A stretch of 64,000 nt of DNA from positions 5,222,001 to 5,286,000 of the forward strand of contig NZ_CP126115.1 of NCBI RefSeq assembly GCF_030123505.1, given 5' to 3'. Origin of the DNA: Neobacillus sp. YX16. GTDB lineage: Bacteria; Bacillota; Bacilli; Bacillales; Cytobacillaceae. The notes beneath the pieces were generated by a model that worked only from the letters and a program-made list of their open reading frames with translations, was not told the origin of the DNA and ran no database searches. The position numbers were made by a program, and so were the translations under genes. Position 1 is the stretch's first letter, and the number at the start of each line of letters is the position of its first letter. This document shows positions 36,194-44,772 of this stretch, one piece after another.

Positions 36194-36910
36194 TCATCGT
36201 GCAAGCGTTAAGGATTGTATTCTTTCCGCTCCCGATTCTTTTAATAACTTGGCAGCATGCCTAAGAGTGGAACCTGTCGTATAGATATCATCAATTAGCA
36301 GGATATGTTTACCTTTTATTTCAATCTGAGGGTTAATCTGAAAAACCTGCGGAATATGAATTCGTTCCGATCTTGATTTTTTTGATTGTTTTTCCGCATG
36401 TATTCGGGTAAGGGGCTTGGCCGAGGTTAATCCAGACTCTATAATCAGTGCCTCTGCTTGGTTAAATCCGCGCTCATAAAGGCGCTCATCACTTAATGGA
36501 ATAGTCACAAGTAAATCTGGCTGTATCTTATTCAGGAATTCCTTTACACTATCGGCAAATATTTTCGCCAATACATAATCTCCACGGAATTTAAATTTTG
36601 CCATTACCTCCTTAAAAAAATCATTATAGAGAAAAATAGAATGATTTGTGTGGAGGTATCCCTTCCAGTCACAGTCCTCCTCCCAACGCTCGCAGTCATG
36701 ACACATTTCTCCGCGACGAAACTTCTCTTCTAAAAATTGAAACGGACGGCTGCACAGCTTACATTTTTCTCCTTCCACTCTTTGAAATTTATCCTTACAG
36801 GTTGAACAGATAATAAGTTCTTTTTCTTCTGAAAAAATCGCTGTCCACCCAATGACAGGTATGATTTTTTCATGACAAATTAAACATTGCTCCTCGGGGA
36901 AGATTTTCAT
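36194..36910 (-). CDS. comFC: Competence protein ComFC, phosphoribosyltransferase-like
   Basis: Protein of 238 aa. N-terminal cysteine pairs (CLICHEK, CSTCKDK, CKLCSRP, CHDCERW; residues about 8-75) form zinc sites, and the C-terminal phosphoribosyltransferase fold has the PRPP motif ILLIDDIYTTGST (about 202-214). ComFC is needed for uptake of transforming DNA in B. subtilis. It overlaps comFA by 4 bases (ATGA), and comFB, which lies between them in B. subtilis, is missing. Expression in B. subtilis depends on ComK; I do not identify a ComK box here. Confidence 0.95.
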   Translation of the reverse strand: MKIFPEEQCLICHEKIIPVIGWTAIFSEEKELIICSTCKDKFQRVEGEKCKLCSRPFQFLEEKFRRGEMCHDCERWEEDCDWKGYLHTNHSIFLYNDFFKEVMAKFKFRGDYVLAKIFADSVKEFLNKIQPDLLVTIPLSDERLYERGFNQAEALIIESGLTSAKPLTRIHAEKQSKKSRSERIHIPQVFQINPQIEIKGKHILLIDDIYTTGSTLRHAAKLLKESGAERIQSLTLAR

Positions 36911-38394
36911 GAATCAAGTAGCCCCTTTCTGTATCCTTCTTGGTTCATCGCTGTAATTTGTTTTCGCGCCTTTATCATTTCCTCTGTTTTTCCATAATGA
37001 AAAAATGTCACTACACCCTCGGGATACTCCTTGCTTCTTCCCGCTCTCCCAGCTATTTGTACCAAAGCACTTTCAGCAAATATGTTATCCTCAGCACCGA
37101 TAACGGCAACATCAATATTGGGAAAGGTAACACCTCGTTCTAAAATCGTCGTGGTCAGTAATAAAGGAATTTCTTTGTTACGCATTTTTTGAACCTTTTC
37201 TTTACGGTCTGGATCTTCGGCATGAACAGCCTCAATGTCGGACGCTAACTTTCTTAGTATGGGGAGAGCTTTTTCCATAAGAGCTATATGAGGAAAAAAG
37301 AGTAAAGCCTGCTTATTGTGTTCGAGTCGCTCTTTTATCCAGTGAAGGATATTGGTTGGAAGCTTGTCTTTTTTCAATTGCTTTTGCCAGTTGCCACACC
37401 ATGTAAAATGAGGAACAGGCAGAGGATGACGATGGAATCTAGCTGGGATTGTGGTGAAAGCCCGTTTTCCTGTGCGGCACTCCCTTTGCCATTTTTCATT
37501 TGGAGTCGCTGTTAGGTAAATCATTGCCGACACTGGTTTTCTCGCCTGTACAGCGGCATACTGGAGGGATTCCTCCACTGTATAAGGGAAGGCGTCTACC
37601 TCATCTAAAATAACCGTATCGAAGGCATGGTAAAAACGGAGGAGCTGGTGGGTAGTCGCAATCGTAATCGGTGCATAAAGATGGCGGTCCTCACTCCCTC
37701 CATATAGGGAAGCAACCGTAATACCTGGAAAGGCTGCTTTTAGTCTTGGCGTCAGTTCTAGGACAACATCGGTTCGTGGCGTAGTGATACATACTCTCTT
37801 TTTTGATGCTAATGCGGATTCAATGCCTTCAAAAAGAACTTCCGTTTTCCCTGCCCCACAAACTGCCCAAACGAGCAGCTCTTTATTGGTAATCACGGCT
37901 TCAACTACCTGGTTCGACGCTGCTTGCTGACCCTCCGATAACTTCCCTTTCCACTCAAGGATTTTATTCGGCAAAGGGTGCTTTGGCGTTGGTCCATTCC
38001 AGCCAAGTAAAGGAGTACAAGCGCTGATTCTTCCCATCATTAAGCATTTACGGCAATAATGGCAGATTTCTCCGCACCGCGAGCAGGGAAAGTGTGCAAA
38101 CCAATTCTCTTCCTTGTTGCCACAACGTGAACAGGCAGGTCGATTCCTGCTGTATTCTATCCCCTTTCGGTAGGTAACATAACCATTTTCATAATGTTTT
38201 TGGATTTCTTCATGAGGGAAGAGCAGGTCATCCAGTAAAAGTTGTTTGCCTGCCAGAAGTAGTTGCAGGTCTGGGTTATAGGGAAAGTTAGGGTTTAATG
38301 ATGGCTGTGGAATGGTTTGGATTTTGGAGATTGGTAATGAATTTTCTTTTTCTCTTTGTGGGATTAAAATAGTGCCATTTAAGCGGTACCGCAC
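36907..38394 (-). CDS. comFA: Competence DNA helicase/translocase ComFA
   Basis: DEAD/DEAH-type ATPase of 495 aa that drives single-stranded DNA uptake. The N-terminal four-cysteine zinc region (CSRCGNKEE, CSRCGEICHYCRKC; about 90-125) is typical. Walker A is WAVCGAGKTEVLFEG (about 176-190), motif II is ILDEVDAF, and motif VI is QIAGRAGRS. GTG 38394 has AGGAG nine bases upstream and overlaps the end of the NERD gene by 16 bases. The gene continues into comFC as one transcript. Confidence 0.95.
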   Translation of the reverse strand: MRYRLNGTILIPQREKENSLPISKIQTIPQPSLNPNFPYNPDLQLLLAGKQLLLDDLLFPHEEIQKHYENGYVTYRKGIEYSRNRPACSRCGNKEENWFAHFPCSRCGEICHYCRKCLMMGRISACTPLLGWNGPTPKHPLPNKILEWKGKLSEGQQAASNQVVEAVITNKELLVWAVCGAGKTEVLFEGIESALASKKRVCITTPRTDVVLELTPRLKAAFPGITVASLYGGSEDRHLYAPITIATTHQLLRFYHAFDTVILDEVDAFPYTVEESLQYAAVQARKPVSAMIYLTATPNEKWQRECRTGKRAFTTIPARFHRHPLPVPHFTWCGNWQKQLKKDKLPTNILHWIKERLEHNKQALLFFPHIALMEKALPILRKLASDIEAVHAEDPDRKEKVQKMRNKEIPLLLTTTILERGVTFPNIDVAVIGAEDNIFAESALVQIAGRAGRSKEYPEGVVTFFHYGKTEEMIKARKQITAMNQEGYRKGLLDS

Positions 38395-39329
38395 GGGGAC
38401 ACACTCCTCTCAATGTGTTGATGGTAAATGCGACTTTTGGTTTTACCTGTACTAGCTAATTTTAATCTTTTTAGGATTTTCTGAGATATATCATTTGAAG
38501 GGAGATGAAGAAATACTTTCAATTCATTATTGGTAACCGTGGATTTAATTAGAAGGAAGAAGTCATTTATAGCCTCCAAATGTGCATCTTTTGAGGAGAA
38601 ATTGCAAGATGAACAAATCCATTTCCCTTTTCTGTACACCATAGGTATGGTTGAGCATTTTGTACACCGAACCCCTGTTACAGTATCCGTTGGAGCAATT
38701 TTGTATAGTTCCAGGATGTTTATCTTTTTAGGCTGATGGTTACGAATTAGTATTTCTGTCATGCTACTAATTTCTGAATGGCTTATTCTTTCTTGTTGGT
38801 AAGCCGTCTCACATGCCTCTATTTTCTCGAAAATTTCTCTTGCTTTACAAACCTTAGACAATTCCGTTTCAATTTCAGGGGATGCTATTAACCTAGTTTT
38901 GACATTGCTGAAAAAAACAAGGTAATCGATTGGTAAATCTTTAAACCCATTACTTTGAAAAAAACGTGTTAGAAGAGTTAAATTCCGTTTAGCTTGAATA
39001 CGCGGATCTTCAAAAGCTTCATTATCTTCCAGCCGAATGAGCTGCTTAAATTTATTATCAAAAGTTAAAGTACCGGAAATATTTTTTGCTTCAATGATGA
39101 GTATATACTTTGTGGAAATTAGGAGGGTATCAATTTGGAAGTGTACTCCGTAGATTTTAAGCTGGAGGTCATAAAAGATGTAATATTGATTGGCGGGCAG
39201 TTCTTTTAAGTATTTATCTAATGTTATTTCACCCCAATATCCGGCCCATCTTTTTGATAGATCTTTATCGACTTCTGATCTCTTGATATTACCAATCAGC
39301 AGCCGTCTTTGTAATATCTCAGTTAACAC
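38379..39329 (-). CDS. NERD-domain nuclease-related protein
   Basis: Cytoplasmic protein of 316 aa with an N-terminal NERD domain (about 30-130). IDTLLIS followed by LIIEAKN is the PD-(D/E)-x-K-like pattern, suggesting nuclease activity. A C-terminal zinc ribbon (CTKCSTIP ... CSSCNF; about 220-245) follows. The N-terminus is uncertain: GTG 39329 has no good ribosome binding site. Reading upstream in frame gives a TGA two codons before it and then a start region (TTG 39365 or ATG 39359) with AAAGGAG. This looks like an in-frame nonsense codon or an upstream leader. It overlaps comFA by 16 bases. It is not part of the comF region in B. subtilis and looks like an insertion. Confidence 0.75.
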   Translation of the reverse strand: MLTEILQRRLLIGNIKRSEVDKDLSKRWAGYWGEITLDKYLKELPANQYYIFYDLQLKIYGVHFQIDTLLISTKYILIIEAKNISGTLTFDNKFKQLIRLEDNEAFEDPRIQAKRNLTLLTRFFQSNGFKDLPIDYLVFFSNVKTRLIASPEIETELSKVCKAREIFEKIEACETAYQQERISHSEISSMTEILIRNHQPKKINILELYKIAPTDTVTGVRCTKCSTIPMVYRKGKWICSSCNFSSKDAHLEAINDFFLLIKSTVTNNELKVFLHLPSNDISQKILKRLKLASTGKTKSRIYHQHIERSVSPCGTA

Positions 39330-39468
39330 AAGTCACTGTGGCATCGTTAATGCTTTCATAATCAAAGCTGTATCACTCCTTTATTATTTTTAATTAATTT
39401 CTACAAGAAGTGTCAGAGTTCCTGCTAAATGTCGAATGATTTTTTGAGAAAATATGATGGCGGTTTTT

Positions 39469-39582
39469 AATCCCGCGGGTTTGAATGATAATCCCGCGAA
39501 CTTTTGAAGGAATACCGCACATTTCTGTGATAATTCCCCCAACTTTTAGCGTATTCCCGCCAGTTTCCCCGATAATCCCGAA
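39469..39582. repeat. CCGCG array 2: six degenerate units at exactly 21-bp period
   Basis: Sites at 39473 (CCGCG), 39494 (CCGCG), 39515 (CCGCA), 39536 (CCCCC), 39557 (CCGCC) and 39578 (CCGAA), all 21 bp apart. The array lies between the NERD gene start and degV. It is followed by AAGCAAATTACCTCT, which also follows array 3. Confidence 0.9.
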
Positions 39583-39635
39583 CAACGCCCTTTTCTAAGC
39601 AAATTACCTCTTTAACTACTAACTCATTCATATAA

Positions 39636-39658
39636 AAGTCAGGTGCAATGCCTGACTT
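39636..39658 (-). repeat. Hairpin resembling the degV terminator
   Basis: AAGTCAGG and CCTGACTT arms around a 7-base loop. The same type of hairpin (CAGACA...TGCCTGACT, 39838-39858) lies after array 3, so a hairpin-plus-array segment was probably duplicated. Confidence 0.6.
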
Positions 39659-39681
39659 GTAAATTTATCTTTAAAAAATTT

Positions 39682-39794
39682 GGTTCCGCACGTTTTGGGG
39701 ATAATCCCGCGACCTTTTGAAGGATTCCCGCGCGTTTCTAAGATAATCCCGCCAACTTTCGGAGTATTCCGCCGGATTCCACATTAATCCCGCA
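39682..39794. repeat. CCGCG array 3: six degenerate units at 21-bp (once 20-bp) period
   Basis: Sites at 39686, 39707, 39728, 39749, 39769 and 39790; intervals are 21, 21, 21, 20, 21. The flanks match those of array 2, indicating a segmental duplication of about 210 bp between degV and the NERD gene. Confidence 0.9.
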
Positions 39795-39837
39795 CAACGC
39801 CAATTTATAAGCAAATTACCTCTATAAAATACAAAAA

Positions 39838-39858
39838 AGCCAGACAATCTGCCTGACT
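39838..39858 (-). terminator. degV terminator
   Basis: AGCCAGACA and TGCCTGACT pair with two G-T wobbles on the minus strand and are followed by TTTTTTGTA. Confidence 0.75.
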
Positions 39859-39869
39859 TTTTCAAACAA

Positions 39870-40709
39870 TTATTTTTTCATCCATCCAAGACCCATGGCA
39901 CCTTCCCCCAGGTGAGTGCCAATGACAGGGCCGAAGTAGCTGAGCGAGAATTCTACATTTGGATATAAACTTTCAAGTTCAGACCGCCATTCCAACGCCT
40001 CTTCCTCGCGGTTGGCATGGATAATAACGGCTTGATAAGGATTACCTGAAGCGGCGTCTTCTCCTAACAAGTCGACAATCCGTTTCATAGCTTTTCTCCT
40101 CGTGCGTATTTTTTCAAAAGGAACAATGACTTTGTTTTCAAAGTGAAGCAGCGGTTTTACTTGCAACAGGCTGCCAATAATCGCTTGAGCGCTCGATAGT
40201 CGGCCGCCTCGCTGTAGATGAGAAAGATCATCCACCATAAAATAGGCACGTGCTGTTTTTTTCAATTCTTCAAGGCGTGACACAATATCCTCCGCCACCG
40301 CGCCGTCAAGAGCCATTTTGGCCGCCTCAATTGCATATAACCCTTGTGGCATGCAGCTAACCTCAGTATCAAATGGATACACCTTGATATTTTCCACCAT
40401 CGTACTAGCTGTAACAGCTCCAGCAAAAGTGCCGCTGATTCCACTCGAGAGGTGGATGCTAATGACAGCCTCATAGTCTTTAGACAATGTTTCAAACAGC
40501 TCTACAAACTGGCCGATTGGAGGCTGGGAAGTGGTTGGGAGTTCTTTCTCCTTCACTTCTTGATAAAATTGTCCTGCCGTAATGTCTACTTCTTCCTGAT
40601 AGGCCTCATTGCCAAAGATGACATTTAGCGGGATCATATGTATATTCCATTTATCGCGTATTTCTTTTGGTATGTATGCTGTACTATCCGTAACAACGGC
40701 CGTCTTCAT
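39870..40709 (-). CDS. degV: DegV-family fatty-acid-binding protein
   Basis: Cytoplasmic protein of 279 aa of the DegV family, which binds fatty acids, often as part of the FakA/FakB kinase system. TDSTAYIP (residues 7-14), TSQPPIGQF and HLSSGISGTFAGA are typical ligand-pocket motifs. ATG 40709 has an AAGGATGG site. It lies between degU and the comF region, as in B. subtilis. It has its own terminator, and degU has one as well, so it is transcribed separately. Confidence 0.93.
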   Translation of the reverse strand: MKTAVVTDSTAYIPKEIRDKWNIHMIPLNVIFGNEAYQEEVDITAGQFYQEVKEKELPTTSQPPIGQFVELFETLSKDYEAVISIHLSSGISGTFAGAVTASTMVENIKVYPFDTEVSCMPQGLYAIEAAKMALDGAVAEDIVSRLEELKKTARAYFMVDDLSHLQRGGRLSSAQAIIGSLLQVKPLLHFENKVIVPFEKIRTRRKAMKRIVDLLGEDAASGNPYQAVIIHANREEEALEWRSELESLYPNVEFSLSYFGPVIGTHLGEGAMGLGWMKK

Positions 40710-40770
40710 ATTGAAACCATCCTTAGAGTATGTTTTGTTCTATTCTATCTGAAAAACGATAAAAAAAATA

Positions 40771-40803
40771 GAGGGCACGCCGATTTCCAAGCGGCATGCC
40801 CTC
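40771..40803 (-). terminator. degSU terminator
   Basis: GAGGGCACGCCG pairs with CGGCATGCCCTC, followed by a T-run on the minus strand (TATTTTTTTT). Confidence 0.9.
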
Positions 40804-40817
40804 ATGTATATCTTAAA

Positions 40818-41501
40818 TTAACGTACTTCAACCCAGCCGTTTTTAATAGCTGTAACAACCGCTTGCGTACGGTCATTAACATTCATTTTTTGTAAAATGT
40901 TACTCACGTGGTTTTTCACTGTTTTTTCACTGATAAATAAAGCTTCACCAATTCCGCGGTTACTCTTTCCATCAGCCAGCATTTGCAGTACTTCACATTC
41001 GCGGCGTGTTAACAAATGTAACGGACGACGCAGTTCTAGTGTTTGAACAAAAGCTCCGCCGCCTGAACGTCCAGCTGTCAGCTTGCGGTATTCATTTACT
41101 AGGTTATGAGTTACCTTTGGATGTAAGTAGCAGCCACCATCAGCCACAACACGGACGGCTTCAATCAATGCATCAGCGTCCATTTCCTTTAATAAATACC
41201 CTCTTGCACCTGTTTGAAGTGCATGAGTAACATAGTTTTCATCATCATGGATAGATAAGATGATAATTTTAGTGTCTGGAAATTTCTCTGACAATTCACG
41301 TGTAGCCTCAATTCCGTTCATCTGAGGCATATTTATATCCATAATCACAACATCCGGTTTATAAGCATTAACAATGGTTACCGCATCACTGCCGTCATCA
41401 CCTTCGGCAACAACCTGGAATGCCTTTTCGAATTCTAGAATTCGTTTAACCCCTTCTCTAAATAGCTGATGGTCGTCGATAATTGCAATCTTAGTCATCA
41501 T
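40818..41501 (-). CDS. degU: Two-component response regulator DegU
   Basis: Regulator of 227 aa of exoenzymes, motility, competence and biofilm. The receiver domain (residues 1-120) has the acidic pair DD near residues 10-11, the phosphorylated Asp in [12 protein letters not shown] (about 56) and Lys in the C-terminal part. The LuxR/NarL-type HTH is C-terminal ([20 protein letters not shown], recognition helix in [17 protein letters not shown]). ATG 41501 is in a GGAGGGG context, 43 bases after degS, so the two are co-transcribed. Confidence 0.97.
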   Translation of the reverse strand: MMTKIAIIDDHQLFREGVKRILEFEKAFQVVAEGDDGSDAVTIVNAYKPDVVIMDINMPQMNGIEATRELSEKFPDTKIIILSIHDDENYVTHALQTGARGYLLKEMDADALIEAVRVVADGGCYLHPKVTHNLVNEYRKLTAGRSGGGAFVQTLELRRPLHLLTRRECEVLQMLADGKSNRGIGEALFISEKTVKNHVSNILQKMNVNDRTQAVVTAIKNGWVEVR

Positions 41502-41544
41502 TTATTTCCCCTCCTGCTCCGCATAAAATCATTTTATTTTTGTT

Positions 41545-42690
41545 TTAAGCCGGTATTGGAACCACGATAAAAACGGAAGTTCCTTTTCCAATTTTAGATT
41601 CAAACGCAATATTTCCTTCAAGCAACTCTACCCGTTCTCTCATTCCGATGATCCCAAATGACTCGGGCTTTTTTTGGGTGGTATCGAAACCTGCCCCATT
41701 ATCCTTAATTAGAACGGTTAGCTCATTCTTTGTCATTTCAAGCCTTACATGTATTCCACAGGCATTTGCATGCTTTAATGCATTTTGCACAGATTCTTGA
41801 ATCAAACGAAATAGTGCCACTTCATATTTCACTGGAAGCCTGCGTTCTAATCCAATGTTAGTAAATTCAATTTTCGACTTGTTATGATATTCTTCGATGG
41901 TTTGTAAATATTTTCTGAGGGTCGGAACTAGGCCTAAATCATCAAGCGCCATCGGACGAAGGTCATAGATGATTCTTCGGACCTCATAGAGTGCGGCGCG
42001 GACCATTTTTTTGAAGCTGCCAATCTCCTTAAAGGCTTCCTCAGGTCCTTGCTCGCGATAAACACGATCCACTAAATCCGATCTCATTATCACATTGGCA
42101 AGCATTTGTGCTGGACCGTCATGAATATCTCTTGAAAGCCTTTTTCTCTCTTCCTCTTGTGCCTCGATAATTTTCAAACCAAAGTCCTGTTTTGCTTTTG
42201 CATTCTGTAATTCTTCACCCATAAGCTTTAAGTCGCTCATCAGATAATTCATAACTACAGAAATCTGCGAAATAAGCTGGTCAGCACGGTCTATCGTTTC
42301 ATCGAGCCCCAATAGCCTGCGCTCGAGGTCTGCCCGCTTATCCAATAGCTGTTTTTTGTATTGCCAATTAATGGACAGGTCCATTTGCAGCTGATGCGCT
42401 TTTTCGTAAGCTTCCCTGACCTCAACTTCAGTATAGTCTTTAAAATTCATGCTAAGTTCTGATAGTTTTAACCTCGCCTTTAGAACCTGTTCTTCAAGGC
42501 GTTCCTCTTCTGCTATCAGCTTCACCATCATCTCTCTAATGGTTCTTAGTTCATTTGTCATATTATCGTAATCTTTTCGGCATTGCTCACTTATTTGAAA
42601 GATATCGCTTTTACTGCTTGTGACAGTTTCAATCATCTCTTCACGGATTTCATCAATTGATTTCACATTAATCTTCTGAATTTTGGCCAT
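41545..42690 (-). CDS. degS: Sensor histidine kinase DegS (cytoplasmic)
   Basis: Kinase of 381 aa without membrane segments. An N-terminal sensor with coiled coil (about 1-175) precedes the HisKA_3 dimerisation domain, with the phosphorylated His in RLSRDIHDGPAQ (about 190). The C-terminal HATPase domain has N-box NALKHANA and G-box IKDNGAGF and GIIGMRERV. It phosphorylates DegU, and degU follows 43 bases downstream. ATG 42690 has GGAGGAGAG upstream. Position beside yvyE is conserved with B. subtilis. Confidence 0.97.
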   Translation of the reverse strand: MAKIQKINVKSIDEIREEMIETVTSSKSDIFQISEQCRKDYDNMTNELRTIREMMVKLIAEEERLEEQVLKARLKLSELSMNFKDYTEVEVREAYEKAHQLQMDLSINWQYKKQLLDKRADLERRLLGLDETIDRADQLISQISVVMNYLMSDLKLMGEELQNAKAKQDFGLKIIEAQEEERKRLSRDIHDGPAQMLANVIMRSDLVDRVYREQGPEEAFKEIGSFKKMVRAALYEVRRIIYDLRPMALDDLGLVPTLRKYLQTIEEYHNKSKIEFTNIGLERRLPVKYEVALFRLIQESVQNALKHANACGIHVRLEMTKNELTVLIKDNGAGFDTTQKKPESFGIIGMRERVELLEGNIAFESKIGKGTSVFIVVPIPA

Positions 42691-42949
42691 GCTCTCCTCC
42701 AGAGACCTTTTTTCTAGTTTAACGCGTATTGGAATATTTTACTATATCAATGCATTAAAACAGAAATTTTCCCAACTTTCTAGTTCATTAGTAGTATAAT
42801 GTTTGATAGCTAAACTACTATTTTAAAAAAATAGATTATACACCATTGAAACATTACTTATTATACCACGGGAAAATCACTTCTATATTAAAGTTATATT
42901 ACACCAATGTTTTTTTTATATTATCTAAAAAGAGTATGGAGGGAGTACT

Positions 42950-43597
42950 ATGCTATCTGTTTATTACACCGTTAAAAAGGAAGCTAGCGAACATGAAATA
43001 AATATTCAAAAGTCCCGATTTATTGCACATATTAAAAGAGCAGAAACGGAAGCTGAGGCTCAGGAATTTATTCAAACACTTAAGAAAAAATATTGGGATG
43101 CCTCCCATAATTGTTCTGCTTATATCATTGGTGAACATGATCAAATACAAAAAGCCAATGATGACGGTGAACCCAGCGGAACTGCAGGTGTACCCATTCT
43201 TGAGGTGCTGAAAAAAAAGAAACTGAAAGATACCGTGGTCGTAATTACCCGATACTTTGGCGGCATTAAATTAGGGGCAGGCGGGCTGATTCGAGCTTAC
43301 GGTAAGGCGACTTCGGAAGGCTTAAATACCGGCGGCATTGTCGAAAGAAGGCTTGTTCAAATTGTTCATGTGACGATTGAATATACCTGGCTTGGGAAAA
43401 TAGAAAAGGAACTGCGGGCTTCTGAATATGAGATTAAACAAATTAATTATCTAGATAAAGTCGAAATTGAAACATATGTTAAAATGGAGCAAAAAGAACT
43501 ATTTAAAAACTGGATTATTGAGCAAACTAATGGTCAAGTAGAAGTATGTGAAGGAAATTGCCTATTTATGGAACAAATTGTCGAAAAAACCGATTGA
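42950..43597 (+). CDS. yvyE: YigZ/IMPACT-family protein (YvyE)
   Basis: Protein of 215 aa with an N-terminal UPF0029/IMPACT domain (about 1-130; motifs DDGEPSGTAG and RYFGGIKLGAGGLIRAY) and a C-terminal DUF1949 domain (about 135-200). Homologues are involved in translation control, but function in bacteria is unclear. ATG 42950 has GGAGGGAG upstream. It is divergent to degS and followed by tagV. Confidence 0.93.
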   Translation: MLSVYYTVKKEASEHEINIQKSRFIAHIKRAETEAEAQEFIQTLKKKYWDASHNCSAYIIGEHDQIQKANDDGEPSGTAGVPILEVLKKKKLKDTVVVITRYFGGIKLGAGGLIRAYGKATSEGLNTGGIVERRLVQIVHVTIEYTWLGKIEKELRASEYEIKQINYLDKVEIETYVKMEQKELFKNWIIEQTNGQVEVCEGNCLFMEQIVEKTD

Positions 43598-43680
43598 ATA
43601 TTACCCAAAAATAAAATATACTATACTAGTTAAAATGTAAAATTATTATTTCTTCAACATAGATGAAAAGAGGCAAATAT

Positions 43681-44724
43681 ATGAATTCTACCAGAGTGGC
43701 GAAGAGGAAAAGGAAGAAAACCACGCCCCTTAAACGGTTTTTTAAAGTACTATTGACTTTATTACTTATCACTTCTATAGCTGGACTCGGTTATGCTGCT
43801 TATATCGCCTATACGATAAAGAATGTAGCCCAAGGCAGCTATGAAGAATTGGATAGAGGGGAAAAGTCAGAACTTCGTGAAGAGAAGGTAACACTTAAAT
43901 CTGATCCTGTGACAATTCTCTTGATGGGTGTAGATGATTATGTGAAAAATGATAAAGGCAGAACGGATACTCTTTTACTTATTACCCTTAATCCAATAAC
44001 AAAAGAGGTTGCCATTTTAAGTATTCCTAGAGATACCAGGGCCTATATCCCCGAAATAGAAAGTAAGGATAAAATTAATGCAGCTTATGCCTATGGGGAT
44101 GAGAAAGGTACGATTGAAGCAGTGCAAGAACTTTTAGATGTTCCAGTTGATTATTATATTAAGACAGGTGTTCAAGGCTTCAAAGATGTTATTGATGAGC
44201 TTGGCGGTATTACTGTAACAGTTCCTTTTGATTTTAAACAAGTCGATTTAAAAAATAAATATGTTTATTTTAAAGAAGGTGAAATGAAGTTAGATGGCAG
44301 AGAAGCACTTGCATTTGTTCAAATGCGAAAAGAAGATCCGCGTGGTGATTTCGGCCGTAATGAAAGACAGCAGGAAGCCATTAGAGCAATCGCTGATAAA
44401 GCAATTTCTCTTAATACCTTAACGAAAGCAAATAGAGTTATAGAAACAATAGGTGCAAACATTAAAACAAATATTCAATTAAATGAATTTCTTGGTTTAC
44501 GAACTTTTTATGATGAAATTAAAAATCAAGAATTTAAGCGTTTAGAGATTAAAGGCGAAGACAGAATGATTAATAGCATTTACTATTACGAGCCAGACAA
44601 AGATTCTCTACAAGAAGTTGGCGATGAAATTAGAAGGATTTTATCGGCTACTGAATTAACTCAAACAATAGATCCGAACAATACTACTAGTAACACCACT
44701 GAAAATGATACAACAAATAACTAA
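43681..44724 (+). CDS. tagV: LytR-CpsA-Psr wall-polymer ligase (TagV-like)
   Basis: Membrane-anchored enzyme of 347 aa that transfers teichoic acids or capsule to peptidoglycan. One N-terminal membrane segment (about 20-42) is followed by an LCP domain (about 85-240; GVDDYVKNDKGRTDTLLL, SIPRDTR and FVQMRKEDPRGDFGRNERQQ). The Arg and Asp residues that bind lipid pyrophosphate are visible in these motifs. A low-complexity Asn/Thr tail ends it. ATG 43681 has GAGGCAAA; ATG 43663 lacks a site. B. subtilis has yvhJ (tagV) at this place. It neighbours the polysaccharide locus, which it may serve. Confidence 0.9.
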   Translation: MNSTRVAKRKRKKTTPLKRFFKVLLTLLLITSIAGLGYAAYIAYTIKNVAQGSYEELDRGEKSELREEKVTLKSDPVTILLMGVDDYVKNDKGRTDTLLLITLNPITKEVAILSIPRDTRAYIPEIESKDKINAAYAYGDEKGTIEAVQELLDVPVDYYIKTGVQGFKDVIDELGGITVTVPFDFKQVDLKNKYVYFKEGEMKLDGREALAFVQMRKEDPRGDFGRNERQQEAIRAIADKAISLNTLTKANRVIETIGANIKTNIQLNEFLGLRTFYDEIKNQEFKRLEIKGEDRMINSIYYYEPDKDSLQEVGDEIRRILSATELTQTIDPNNTTSNTTENDTTNN

Positions 44725-44728
44725 AAAA

Positions 44729-44756
44729 AATCTCCTGACCATTGGGTTAGGAGATT
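44729..44756. terminator. Bidirectional terminator after tagV
   Basis: AATCTCCT / AGGAGATT arms with T/A runs on both sides; it separates tagV (plus) and the last glycosyltransferase of the polysaccharide locus (minus). Confidence 0.88.
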
Positions 44757-44772
44757 TTTTTAACTAGAAACT

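Noticed and set aside
39394..39865. Two minus-strand frames across the CCGCG arrays (39394-39585, 39671-39865)
   Set aside because: A 21-bp period is 7 codons, so the arrays give open frames with heptapeptide repeats by arithmetic alone. There is no ribosome binding site or family similarity.
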